Of a stretch of 37,809 nt of DNA, positions 1 to 9,280 are shown piece after piece. The stretch lies in contig NZ_CAMLHF010000027.1 of the NCBI RefSeq assembly GCF_946479715.1, positions 1-37,809 on the forward strand, in the 5' to 3' direction. The notes under the pieces were generated by a model. The model made no database searches and had not been told where the DNA came from. It saw nothing but the letters and a program-made list of their open reading frames with translations. Position 1 is the stretch's first letter. Every line of letters begins with the position of its first letter. The translations under genes and the position numbers were made by a program. Source of the stretch: an uncultured Pedobacter sp. GTDB lineage: Bacteria; Bacteroidota; Bacteroidia; Sphingobacteriales; Sphingobacteriaceae.

Positions 1-1944
1 ACAAGTCTTTACCGACCTGATGGAACACTTGCAGGTTTTACAGAATCAAAAAGAAACCCTGTAGCTTTTGCCTTGTTAGATAAGAATATCGACAACGACT
101 ATCTGGCCCAGTTTAATACCCAGGCTAAGTATAAGATTTATAAAGATTTGAGCATTACTACCATGTTCAATGCCCAGCTTGATAACCAAAACAGCAGAAA
201 TGTAACTCCGGCTATTATAAACAACGCTGCATTTTCTACAGGAACAGGATCAACAGAAAGAAAGGTTTATTGGGAAAGTCAGACTTATATGAACTATAAC
301 AAAACCTTTGGCAAAGATCATACGGTAACCGGTGTAGCTGGTTTTACTGCTGATAGAAGACGCAGAGATGAGTACAGAATCAGGGTAGAGGAGTTGTTAA
401 GTGACGATATCTTTACTTCAAATGTGGGGATAATTGACCCAACAAATACAGGAACATTTGCTACTGCAAATTCAAATGTATCGTTGCTGGCAAGGGGTTC
501 ATACAGCTATAAAGGAAGATATATTGTTCAGGGAACTATTCGTAGAGATGGATCTTCAAGATTTGGAGAAAACAACAAATGGGGAAATTTCATATCTATG
601 TCGGCCGCATGGCGATTCTCTGACGAAAAATTTATGGATTGGAGCAAAAGCTTTCTTGATGATGCAAAGTTAAGATATAGCTATGGTTCCGCAGGAAATG
701 ATGCAATCGGTGATTATCAATCGTACACTACTATAAACTTTGGCGGCAACTATTACAACGGATTAAGCGGTGCAGCTGAGAATGTGGTTTTAGGGAACTC
801 ACTTATTCAATGGGAGACTGCTACGTCAGCAAATTACGGGATAGATCTTACCATGATCAAAGGAAGATTGACTTTTACGGCAGAGTATTATAACAAAACC
901 ACTAAAGATTTGCTTTATCAAAGTGAGCTGGCTAAAGAAACAGGAAAAACTCAGGTTGCGGTAAATTTAGGGAACATAGAAAATACCGGTTTAGAGTTTA
1001 CCGTTGTGGGTACGCCAATTAAAACAGAGAAATTTGGCTGGGATGTAAATGCAAACATCACCTTCCCGAAAGCAAGAGTGAAAAAACTGGCCGATGGTAC
1101 AGCATTTTTATCGGGGAACAAATGGCTGATACAGGAAGGTGGTAAAATTGGCGACTTCTTTATTTTTAAAAACCTTGGTGTTTACCAATACGATGTATCA
1201 AATGCATATACTCCAGAGGGTAAAAGACTTACTCCTATAAACGTAGTGGTTAGTGAAGACGGAAACACAGTGACCAGTTTTGGAGGATACACATTAGACG
1301 GACAACCATACACCGGCACTGTTAAAAGCAAATACTATAACAATGTAAAACTGCAGGGTGGCGATACTGAATGGCTTGATGCCAATAATGATGGAAATAT
1401 TGATGACAACGATAAGATCATAGCCGGAAATGGTTTGCCAACCTATTATTTCGGACTAAGCAATACCTTCAGATATAAGAGGTTTTCATTGAGCTTCTTA
1501 TTTAATGGCCAGTTCGGTAATAAAATCTATAACAGGGTAGCTGCTGATCAGAACAGATTTAACTCTACTTATTCTCCACCAACACCAGATGCCGCACTCA
1601 CCTCATGGTATAAACAAGGTGATGTAACCAAGTATCCTTTGGCATCACGCAAGGATACAAGAGGAAACATGCGTTATGAACAAAACAGCCTTTATCTGGA
1701 AGATGGTGCATTTATCAGGTTAAGCAGTGCCAGATTGGCTTTTACGCTTGATCCTAAAATAGCTGCAAAGGCTAAAATGAAATCGGCAACAGTTTATGTT
1801 TTTGGACAGAACCTTTTAACCTGGACAAATTACAGTCTGTTCGATCCGGAGTTCAGTACCTCAAATCAGCTACAACCGGGTAACGATTCTGGTCGATACC
1901 CTAAAATAAGAGAGTTCGGTTTGGGCGTTAACCTTACATTTTAA
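1..1944 (+). CDS. SusC-family TonB-dependent outer-membrane receptor, 3' part only
   Basis: The reading frame is open from base 1, so the N-terminal signal peptide, carboxypeptidase-like domain and plug lie left of the window; the TTG at 73 is an internal codon. What remains (about 647 codons) is the beta-barrel of a large SusC/RagA transporter: repeated aromatic, amphipathic strands, a calcium-like acidic loop (DANNDGNIDDNDK, about 1378-1413), and a final strand ending in Leu-Thr-Phe, typical of BamA-recognised barrels. SusC proteins pair with SusD to import oligosaccharides across the outer membrane using TonB energy. The susD gene follows after 11 bp, which supports the assignment. The glycan specificity cannot be read from the barrel; it is inferred from the downstream enzymes. 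Confidence 0.95.
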   Translation, partial: TSLYRPDGTLAGFTESKRNPVAFALLDKNIDNDYLAQFNTQAKYKIYKDLSITTMFNAQLDNQNSRNVTPAIINNAAFSTGTGSTERKVYWESQTYMNYNKTFGKDHTVTGVAGFTADRRRRDEYRIRVEELLSDDIFTSNVGIIDPTNTGTFATANSNVSLLARGSYSYKGRYIVQGTIRRDGSSRFGENNKWGNFISMSAAWRFSDEKFMDWSKSFLDDAKLRYSYGSAGNDAIGDYQSYTTINFGGNYYNGLSGAAENVVLGNSLIQWETATSANYGIDLTMIKGRLTFTAEYYNKTTKDLLYQSELAKETGKTQVAVNLGNIENTGLEFTVVGTPIKTEKFGWDVNANITFPKARVKKLADGTAFLSGNKWLIQEGGKIGDFFIFKNLGVYQYDVSNAYTPEGKRLTPINVVVSEDGNTVTSFGGYTLDGQPYTGTVKSKYYNNVKLQGGDTEWLDANNDGNIDDNDKIIAGNGLPTYYFGLSNTFRYKRFSLSFLFNGQFGNKIYNRVAADQNRFNSTYSPPTPDAALTSWYKQGDVTKYPLASRKDTRGNMRYEQNSLYLEDGAFIRLSSARLAFTLDPKIAAKAKMKSATVYVFGQNLLTWTNYSLFDPEFSTSNQLQPGNDSGRYPKIREFGLGVNLTF

Positions 1945-1955
1945 AATCAGAAATC

Positions 1956-3503
1956 ATGAAGAAAATATTATATATAAGCGCGGTTTTTAGTGTTGTTCTT
2001 TTCTTAGGTAGCTGCAAAAAGTTCCTAACCGAAGAACCATTAACGCAGGTGTCTGCTAAGAATTATTTTAAGTCGTTAAAAGATGTAAATGCTGCAATGG
2101 CCGGTGTTTACGGATCCTTTCAGCAGGTAATGACAGGTACAGGGGCAAATTTTAGTGGTAAGTACCATTATTGGGGAGAGGCCCGCTCAGATAATTTTGA
2201 TTTGCACCCTGGTTATAACAACATTACTATGCAGGAACTTTCATTAAACAACCTTACCTCGGGAAATGCACAATCGTCGTGGGCCGAGTTGTACAGAACT
2301 ATTGGAAGAGCTAATACCGCAATTAAATACATTCCACAAGCGGCCTCTTTGGATAATCAGATCACTCCGATGATCAGAGATAAGAATTTGGCAGAATGTT
2401 ATGCAATGAGAGCAATGTGCTATTTCTATATCATCAGACTTTGGGGTGATGCGCCAATATGGACTGAACCATATGAGGATTTCACTCAGGAAGATGAAAG
2501 GCCAAGGGAGTCTAAAGATAAGATCATGAAAGAAATCATTCTTGCTGATCTGGAAAAGGCATATTCGTTAACACAGAAACTTCAAACGCCTAATGTATGG
2601 TTAATTGGAGAAGCAGGTATAGCTGCAATTGCCGCAGATGTTTACATGTGGAATGCGGGTGCAAATAGCCAGCCGCAGGATTATGAGAATGCAAAAACAT
2701 GGATCAAGAGGGTTTTTGCTGCAAAAGCACCTTCGGGCAAAGTATATGGTGGAAATGAAATCACAGATCTTGAGAGCCAGGCAGATTGGAAACCGAAGTT
2801 GTTTCTTGATCCTACGGGGTCTAAAGAGGCGATCTGGAGTATCTACTGGGATAATGTAAATAATGGCTGTGCATGTATTCCTGTTTCAATTGGAGAGTCT
2901 AATACTACCATCCGACTAGATTCTGTAATTCACAACGATTGGAAATTAAATAAAGCTGATACCAGGGTAACCAAAACACTTGATACTTTGAAAACGCTTG
3001 CGCATTTCGACAGGCTGCTTAAATATTATGATGTTCCTGGTTCTGGGTTCCCGGGAGGTGGCAAGCCTGCCAAAGAATACAATGTTTACCTGGTGATGTA
3101 CCGTTTAGGTGATGTTTACCTTTCTTATGCTGAAGCACTAAATAAAACAGGCGACCGTGCAGGTGCTTTAAAATACCTGAATTTTATTAGGGTGCGTGCG
3201 GGTTTGGCCGCGCTGGCTGCTGATGATCCTTCGGTTGCTAATGAAACTGCGATGGAAGATACCATCCTTCAGGAAAGAAGATATGAGCTTTTTGGAGAGG
3301 GTAAAAGATGGTTTGACCTGGTTCGTACAAACCATGTGAACAAAATAATGGATCCTGTAATTAACAGAAGGCTAACCAGGCTGCAAGGTGGAATACCTGC
3401 TACCGGTGGCTTCGGACCGTTAAAAGAAAAGCTATTGTGGCCAATAAACCGCTTTGTTCTGGAAGATAACAGGCAATTAGTTCAAAATCCAACTTACAAT
3501 TAA
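1956..3503 (+). CDS. SusD/RagB-family glycan-binding lipoprotein
   Basis: This 515-residue protein has a lipoprotein signal peptide with the lipid-modified Cys at residue 20 (FLGSC), followed by the FLTEEP-type start seen in many SusD proteins. The central part carries the TPR-like helical region (for example CYAMRAMCYFYIIRLWG) and the C-terminal part has the typical motifs RLGDVYLSYAEALN, YLNFIRVRAGL, LQERRYELFGEGKRWFDLVR and LLWPINRF. SusD proteins sit on the cell surface, cap the SusC barrel and bind the oligosaccharide ligand. The gene follows susC by 11 bp and its stop codon overlaps the next start by one base (TAATG), so it is almost certainly co-transcribed with both. Ligand specificity is not visible in the sequence. 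Confidence 0.96.
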   Translation: MKKILYISAVFSVVLFLGSCKKFLTEEPLTQVSAKNYFKSLKDVNAAMAGVYGSFQQVMTGTGANFSGKYHYWGEARSDNFDLHPGYNNITMQELSLNNLTSGNAQSSWAELYRTIGRANTAIKYIPQAASLDNQITPMIRDKNLAECYAMRAMCYFYIIRLWGDAPIWTEPYEDFTQEDERPRESKDKIMKEIILADLEKAYSLTQKLQTPNVWLIGEAGIAAIAADVYMWNAGANSQPQDYENAKTWIKRVFAAKAPSGKVYGGNEITDLESQADWKPKLFLDPTGSKEAIWSIYWDNVNNGCACIPVSIGESNTTIRLDSVIHNDWKLNKADTRVTKTLDTLKTLAHFDRLLKYYDVPGSGFPGGGKPAKEYNVYLVMYRLGDVYLSYAEALNKTGDRAGALKYLNFIRVRAGLAALAADDPSVANETAMEDTILQERRYELFGEGKRWFDLVRTNHVNKIMDPVINRRLTRLQGGIPATGGFGPLKEKLLWPINRFVLEDNRQLVQNPTYN

Positions 3504-4207
3504 TGATCAGGAAAATGAAGAATTTATTTAGAAACATATTAACGGTAGCCACTATTGCTACTTTAATTTCCGGATGTTCTCTTGCAGGTCTGGACTTGCA
3601 GGAAAACTACGATAGGGTTCCGCATACTGTAGACCCAAAGATCTATAAAAGCACATGGCAGTACCTAAAGGATAGATCCAGAGGAACCAATAGCGAGGCA
3701 AGGATATTTGACAGGATGATGGAAGCTATTGAGTATTCCGAAATAGATACAAACGAGTACAAAAAACCTAACCGAACATTTATACTACTAAATAACGGAG
3801 CTGTTACCGGTGCAAACTTTTGGGGTACTTATAAAATAAATGGCAAGGTTGCCACCAAGTGGGATGATTATCCTAAAGAGTTCGTGAAAAATTACCTTTT
3901 GTACCTTATAGTTGAGGGACAGCATGATCATTTTACTATTCCCGCACTTCAAACAATAGAAGGTAGTACACTGGCACCTAAAGGTTACTGGAATCAGTTA
4001 CCGGCAGGTATTACTTCAACCAGTGTTTTTATACCTAACCCTAATTCTATTATGACCATTAAGGTGCTTAATTCATCTCCATCCAATACCTCAGATTATC
4101 CAATTGTATTGAATGAGATATTGAATGTTAGAACCAGTAGTATACAAGCTACAAATGGCTCTGTGCATGTAATTGGGGGAGTATTAACCACAAGTATTCC
4201 TGAGTAG
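3503..4207 (+). CDS. PUL-associated lipoprotein, possible FAS1-like (fasciclin) fold
   Basis: A 234-residue protein with a lipoprotein signal (lipidated Cys at residue 25, LISGC). The body contains YKSTWQYLKDRS, then FDRMMEAIEYSEIDT, then RTFILLNNGAV, then a helix KEFVKNYLLYLIVEGQH. This order (helix, an 'aptotic' hydrophobic strand with TFxLLNNxA, then a second helix with a leucine-rich stretch) resembles fasciclin/FAS1 domains found in some Bacteroidota PULs, but the match is weak. Its position directly after susD is where surface glycan-binding proteins (SusE/SusF analogues) are usually encoded, so a surface binding role is inferred. ATG at 3503 overlaps the susD stop; a second Met at residue 5 could also serve as start. 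No catalytic motif is recognised. Confidence 0.75.
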   Translation: MIRKMKNLFRNILTVATIATLISGCSLAGLDLQENYDRVPHTVDPKIYKSTWQYLKDRSRGTNSEARIFDRMMEAIEYSEIDTNEYKKPNRTFILLNNGAVTGANFWGTYKINGKVATKWDDYPKEFVKNYLLYLIVEGQHDHFTIPALQTIEGSTLAPKGYWNQLPAGITSTSVFIPNPNSIMTIKVLNSSPSNTSDYPIVLNEILNVRTSSIQATNGSVHVIGGVLTTSIPE

Positions 4208-4239
4208 TTCTTAAAGACCGATTATACCTATAAATTATA

Positions 4240-6708
4240 TTGATAAAAGTGAAAAAATACAGACTGATACTTTTTTTAGGATTGCTGATTTGCAACCAAT
4301 ACTTATTTGCACAACAAAAACAACGTTTAACTGGAAACTGGGAATATTTAAAAGGCGACCTGGGAGGCGTTTGGGAGGCAGTAAGGCCTGTTAAGGAAGG
4401 CAATCCGGAAAGTGTTCCGTTTTGGCAAAAGGTTACGCTACCACATTGCTTTAATGCTACTGATGCGGTAGATCCTGATGTGAATTACTATCAGGGGCCA
4501 GGTTGGTATCGTACGCAGCTAACAATTGCGAACCCGTACCAAAAGGGGAGAACTTTGCTTCACTTTGAGGGAGCCGGACAAAAAACGCAGGTTTACATCT
4601 ACAACAAAAAGGTAGGTGAGCATGTTGGCGGCTACGATGAATTCACTATTGATATAACCGATGAGGTGGAGGCCTTCAAAAAAAATGAAGTCTTTCAAAA
4701 GGAATTTAAAGGTAAAATTCCTGTAGAAATACGCTGCGACAATTCAAGGGATCTGGAAATGATCCCTTCAAGCCTATCCGATTTTAATGTATATGGTGGT
4801 TTGTACCGCTATGTAAACCTGGTTTATACCCCACAAGTATCTTTAGATAAGGTATTTGCTAATGCAAGTGTTGATGCAAAAGGTAATGCTGGTAAATTAA
4901 CTTTAGCGGCCAGGTTATTAAATCCGGATGGGATTGATACGATTTCTGTAAAGATTGACCTTAAAGATCCGCAGGGCAATGTAATCTCGAGCTGGAAAAA
5001 GGAGATCAAGGCTTTTACAGGCGATAAGATGCTTTGGGATACTGTGGTTAAAAATCCAAAGCTCTGGTCTACCGATCAACCCAACCTCTACACCATTGAA
5101 ACTACAGTGAGCGCTAAGAATGATATAAGTGTTCACCAGGAAAAGATCGGCTTCAGAAATTTCGAATTCGTAAAAAAAGGCCCCTTTATGCTTAATGGTA
5201 AAAGATTGCTGTTAAGAGGAACACACCGGCACGAGGATCATGCTGGTGTAGCACAGGCTATGACCGAGGACATGATAAAGCAGGAAATGTTGATGATGAA
5301 AGATATGGGGGTAAACTTTATCCGCCTTGGGCATTATCAGCAGTCGAGGATTGTGCTTGATCTGTGTGACAGCCTTGGAATATTGGTGTGGGAAGAGATT
5401 CCGTGGTGCCGTGGTGGTTTAGGCGGCGATACTTATAAAGATCAGGCACGTAGAATGCTTACCAATATGATTGAGCAGCATTATAATCATGCCTCAGTAA
5501 TTATATGGGGGCTTGGCAACGAAAACGACTGGCCAGGCGATTTTAATGAATTTGATAAGGACAAGATCAGGGCTTTTATGAAAGAGTTAAACGACCTTTC
5601 GCATAAGCTTGACCCATCACGGAAAACGGCGATCAGAAGATGCGATTTCTGTAAAGACATTGTTGATGTTTATTCACCTTCTATATGGGCAGGCTGGTAC
5701 CGTGGTATTTACACCGAGTATAAGGAAGCTTCCAGAAAGGAATTTGAAAGTGTAGATCAATTTTTACATCTAGAATGTAATGATAATAGTCACGCAGGCC
5801 GTCATTCTGAGAGTCCGGATAAAGCGTTAAGCTTGGTTAAAACTGGAGTAGGAGCAGATGAAAGAGAGGGCGATGCTTCATTATATGGAGGAAGTGCAAG
5901 GGTATCTAAGGATGGCGATTGGAGCGAAAGCTATATTGTGAACCTGATAGACTGGCATTTAAAAGAGCAGGAATCTATGCCTTGGTTAACAGGTACAGCG
6001 TACTGGCCATTTAAAGATTTTTCTACACCAATTCGTCCGGATAATCCGGTTCCTTATGTAAATCAAAAAGGGGTTGTAGAGAGAGACTTTACCAAAAAGG
6101 AATCTTATTATGTTTTTCAGGCCTATTGGACAAAAACGCCGATGGTACATATCTACGGACATTCATGGCCGGTAAGATGGGGAGATGCAGGAGAGGAAAA
6201 AATGGTTAAAGTATATTCTAATTGCGATGAAGCCGAGCTTTTTGTGAATGGTAAAAGTGTGGGAAAGAAAAAACGAAACATTAAAAGTTTCCCTGCGCTG
6301 GGTTTAAGGTGGATGGTGAAATTAAATGAAGGAACCAATAACTTTAAAGTAGTGGCCACTAAGGATGGTAAGACTGTGACAGATGAGATCAGTCAGCAAT
6401 ACCAAACTGCAAAATGGACTAAACCGGCCAAAATGGTATTAGAAAAAGTGTCAGAAAAAGAAGGGGTTGCAACAATTCAGGTAAAACTGACTGATGATAA
6501 AGGTATATTGTGTCTGGATGCAGCAAATTACATCACCTTTGGCTTAACAGGAGATGGAAGTCTGGTAGACAACCAGGGAACTTCCAGTGGATCAAGAAAA
6601 GTGCAGCTAAGTAACGGGCATGCAATTATTAGTGTAAAACTAAATGGCGGAAAAAGCGTAGTCAGTGTTAAGGCAACTGGAATACCTTCTGCATTTATAG
6701 AACTTTAA
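4240..6708 (+). CDS. Secreted glycoside hydrolase family 2 (beta-galactosidase-type) with C-terminal DUF4982-like domain
   Basis: About 820 residues with a signal peptide ending around FAQQ. The layout is GH2 jelly-roll sugar-binding domain (roughly residues 30-205), Ig-like domain (to about 310), TIM barrel (about 310-630), then an Ig-like domain with the DUF4982 signature (NCDEAELFVNGKS) and a further C-terminal beta domain. The acid/base is Glu428 in IIWGLGNEND; the likely nucleophile is Glu512 in LHLECND. Both are intact. GH2 enzymes remove terminal beta-linked galactose, glucuronic acid or similar sugars; the exact sugar cannot be told. Neither start option is ATG: TTG at 4240 or GTG at 4249. 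GTG gives the more typical MKKYRLILFLG signal peptide and is preferred. The gene abuts GH95 with no gap. Confidence 0.93.
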   Translation: MIKVKKYRLILFLGLLICNQYLFAQQKQRLTGNWEYLKGDLGGVWEAVRPVKEGNPESVPFWQKVTLPHCFNATDAVDPDVNYYQGPGWYRTQLTIANPYQKGRTLLHFEGAGQKTQVYIYNKKVGEHVGGYDEFTIDITDEVEAFKKNEVFQKEFKGKIPVEIRCDNSRDLEMIPSSLSDFNVYGGLYRYVNLVYTPQVSLDKVFANASVDAKGNAGKLTLAARLLNPDGIDTISVKIDLKDPQGNVISSWKKEIKAFTGDKMLWDTVVKNPKLWSTDQPNLYTIETTVSAKNDISVHQEKIGFRNFEFVKKGPFMLNGKRLLLRGTHRHEDHAGVAQAMTEDMIKQEMLMMKDMGVNFIRLGHYQQSRIVLDLCDSLGILVWEEIPWCRGGLGGDTYKDQARRMLTNMIEQHYNHASVIIWGLGNENDWPGDFNEFDKDKIRAFMKELNDLSHKLDPSRKTAIRRCDFCKDIVDVYSPSIWAGWYRGIYTEYKEASRKEFESVDQFLHLECNDNSHAGRHSESPDKALSLVKTGVGADEREGDASLYGGSARVSKDGDWSESYIVNLIDWHLKEQESMPWLTGTAYWPFKDFSTPIRPDNPVPYVNQKGVVERDFTKKESYYVFQAYWTKTPMVHIYGHSWPVRWGDAGEEKMVKVYSNCDEAELFVNGKSVGKKKRNIKSFPALGLRWMVKLNEGTNNFKVVATKDGKTVTDEISQQYQTAKWTKPAKMVLEKVSEKEGVATIQVKLTDDKGILCLDAANYITFGLTGDGSLVDNQGTSSGSRKVQLSNGHAIISVKLNGGKSVVSVKATGIPSAFIEL

Positions 6709-9270
6709 ATGAGTATAATGAAATTAAAGCAGGCTTTATTATCAGGCGTTATCTTAATGAGTATTGGTGCAGAGGCACAAACAAATAACCTTAAACTGTG
6801 GTATAATAAACCGGCAAAGGCGTGGGAAGAGGCATTGCCTTTGGGCAATGGTAAAACCGGTGCAATGGTTTACGGTCGTGTAAACCGCGAGCGCATCCAG
6901 TTAAACGACAATACACTTTGGTCTGGTTTTCCAGATGCTGGCAACAACGCTAACGGACCGCAGGTTTTGCCTCAGGTTCGTAAAGCAATTTTTGAAGGCA
7001 ACTACGATCAGGCTGCTCTACTTTGGAAAAAGATGCAGGGCCCATATTCAGCAAGGTACCTGCCATTAGGTGAACTTTACATTCTTGATAACCGTAAGGA
7101 TAGTGTGACCACATCGTATAAAAGAGAACTGGATATCAATACCGCCATTTCTGCAGTAAATTATACCATCGATGGTGTAACTTACAAAAGAGAAGTTTTT
7201 ACCAGCTATCCGGATAAAGCATTGCTGGTTAGGATAACCTCCAGCAAGCCCGGTGCTTTAAACTTTAAAGCCGGATTGGCAAGTAAGCTGCGGTTTAATG
7301 TGAATGGCGCAGATCAGAACGGGCTTATCCTTACAGGTAAGGCACCAAAATATGTAGCTAACAGAGATTACGATCCAAAACAAATAGAATACGATAAGCA
7401 ATCAGGAGAGGGAATGAACTTTGAGATTCGTATTAAAGTTAAAAATGAGGGAGGTACCGTAAAAATCAATAACCAGCAGGTAGAGGTAGTTAATGCAAAT
7501 GCAGTAACGATATACCTGTCAGAGGCCACCAGTTTTAATGGTTTTGATAAATCGCCCGGTTTAAATGGTAAGGATCCTGCCGTTGAAGCTAAAGGAAATC
7601 TGGATAAGGTTTATACCAAAGCATATAATGATTTAAAAGCTAAGCACGTTGCAGATTATCAGCAGCTGTTTAAAAGAGTTGGGTTTCAGCTAAAAGCAAA
7701 TCAAGAGGCAGAACAACAACCTACAGATGAGCGTTTGCTGCAATATGCTAAAAACAAAAACGATCAGGGATTACAAACATTGTATTATCAGTTTGGCAGG
7801 TATTTAATGATTGCAGCATCCAGACCAGGTTCACGACCTTCCAATTTACAGGGAATATGGAATGATATGGTCCAACCGCCATGGGGCAGTAATTATACCA
7901 CGAATATTAATACGGAGATGAATTACTGGCTGGCAGAAAACACAAATCTTTCTGAATGTCACGAGCCGTTGTTTAATTTTATGAAGGAGCTGGCGGTAAA
8001 TGGAGCTAAAACAGCCAGGATTAACTATAATATAAACAAAGGATGGGTGGTACACCACAACTCTGATCTTTGGGCTAAGAGTTCCCCTCCGGGCGGTTAC
8101 GATTCAGACCCCAAGGGGATGCCAAGATGGTCTGCATGGCCTATGAGTGGAGCCTGGTTTAGTACCCATTTATATGAGCATTATCAGTTTACGGGCGACA
8201 AAGTTTTCTTAAAAAATACGGCCTATCCATTAATGAAAGGAGCTGCCGAGTTTATGCTGCAGTGGCTGATTAAAGACCCTAACAGCAATTATTTAATCAC
8301 AAACCCATCTACCTCTCCGGAAAATACTGTTAAAATAAAAGGTAAAGAATACCAGCTCTCTATGGCCTCAACCATGGATATGTCTATTCTGCGACAGCTT
8401 TTTACAGATATTATTGCAAGTTCAGAAGCTTTAAATGAGGATGCAGATTTTAGAGCAGAGTTGATCGCTGCGCGCGAGAAGCTTTATCCATTTCATATTG
8501 GTCAATATGGTCAGTTACAGGAATGGTTTCAGGACTGGGATGATCCCAAAGATACCCACCGTCACATCTCTCATTTGTTCAGTTTATATCCCGGGAATCA
8601 GATTTCTGTATTTGAAACACCTGAACTGGCAAGCGCTGCAAAACAATCTATGATATACAGAGGTGATGTAAGCACAGGATGGTCTATGGCCTGGAAAATA
8701 AACTGGTGGGCCAGGTTACAAGATGGCAATCATGCTTATAAAATACTGGAAGATGCTTTTGCCTATATAGACCCAACAAAAGAAAAGGAACAAATGAGCG
8801 GAGGTGGAACTTATCCTAATCTATTCGATGCACATCCTCCATTTCAGATTGATGGGAACTTTGGTGCAACGGCAGGCATGACCGAAATGCTTTTGCAAAG
8901 CCAGGATGGTATGTTAAGCTTATTACCCGCCTTACCAGATGCCTGGAAAGAGGGGAGCATAAAAGGAATTAAAGCCAGGGGCAATTTTGTTGTAAACCTG
9001 GACTGGAAGAACGGAAAGCTTGCACAAGCACTTATAAAATCAGAAATTGGTGGTAACTGCAGGCTAAGAACCCTGCAAAAAATAAAGGTGGTGGAAGCAG
9101 ATGCAATGCCTGTAAACGGATCAAACCCAAATCCACTTACACAACTGCCGTACAAACCTCAATATAAAAACAATGCTAAATCTACTCTGCAATCTGTTCC
9201 AATGCAGCAAGGCTATGTAGTAGACTTTAAAACAGAAAAAGGAAAAACCTATAAAATTATTACCCTATAA
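6709..9270 (+). CDS. Secreted GH95 alpha-L-fucosidase (or alpha-L-galactosidase)
   Basis: An 853-residue exported enzyme. The N-terminal beta domain begins [27 protein letters not shown], the classic GH95 opening. The (alpha/alpha)6 barrel carries the residues used by this inverting family: Asn399 and Asn401 in NINTEMNYW, the general acid Glu538 in STSPEN, and Asp715 in [10 protein letters not shown]. Length is normal for the family. GH95 enzymes cleave alpha-1,2-linked L-fucose, and some prefer L-galactose; the sequence alone does not decide. ATG at 6709 follows the GH2 stop directly; a second Met (residue 4) gives an equally good signal peptide, [10 protein letters not shown]...EAQ. The gene lies inside the PUL operon and works with the two GH29 enzymes on fucosyl caps. 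Confidence 0.95.
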   Translation: MSIMKLKQALLSGVILMSIGAEAQTNNLKLWYNKPAKAWEEALPLGNGKTGAMVYGRVNRERIQLNDNTLWSGFPDAGNNANGPQVLPQVRKAIFEGNYDQAALLWKKMQGPYSARYLPLGELYILDNRKDSVTTSYKRELDINTAISAVNYTIDGVTYKREVFTSYPDKALLVRITSSKPGALNFKAGLASKLRFNVNGADQNGLILTGKAPKYVANRDYDPKQIEYDKQSGEGMNFEIRIKVKNEGGTVKINNQQVEVVNANAVTIYLSEATSFNGFDKSPGLNGKDPAVEAKGNLDKVYTKAYNDLKAKHVADYQQLFKRVGFQLKANQEAEQQPTDERLLQYAKNKNDQGLQTLYYQFGRYLMIAASRPGSRPSNLQGIWNDMVQPPWGSNYTTNINTEMNYWLAENTNLSECHEPLFNFMKELAVNGAKTARINYNINKGWVVHHNSDLWAKSSPPGGYDSDPKGMPRWSAWPMSGAWFSTHLYEHYQFTGDKVFLKNTAYPLMKGAAEFMLQWLIKDPNSNYLITNPSTSPENTVKIKGKEYQLSMASTMDMSILRQLFTDIIASSEALNEDADFRAELIAAREKLYPFHIGQYGQLQEWFQDWDDPKDTHRHISHLFSLYPGNQISVFETPELASAAKQSMIYRGDVSTGWSMAWKINWWARLQDGNHAYKILEDAFAYIDPTKEKEQMSGGGTYPNLFDAHPPFQIDGNFGATAGMTEMLLQSQDGMLSLLPALPDAWKEGSIKGIKARGNFVVNLDWKNGKLAQALIKSEIGGNCRLRTLQKIKVVEADAMPVNGSNPNPLTQLPYKPQYKNNAKSTLQSVPMQQGYVVDFKTEKGKTYKIITL

Positions 9271-9280
9271 AATTGCCTTC

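Noticed and set aside
73..1944. SusC gene starting at TTG 73
   Set aside because: The frame is open to base 1 and the encoded part is barrel only, so the gene continues left of the window and this codon is internal.
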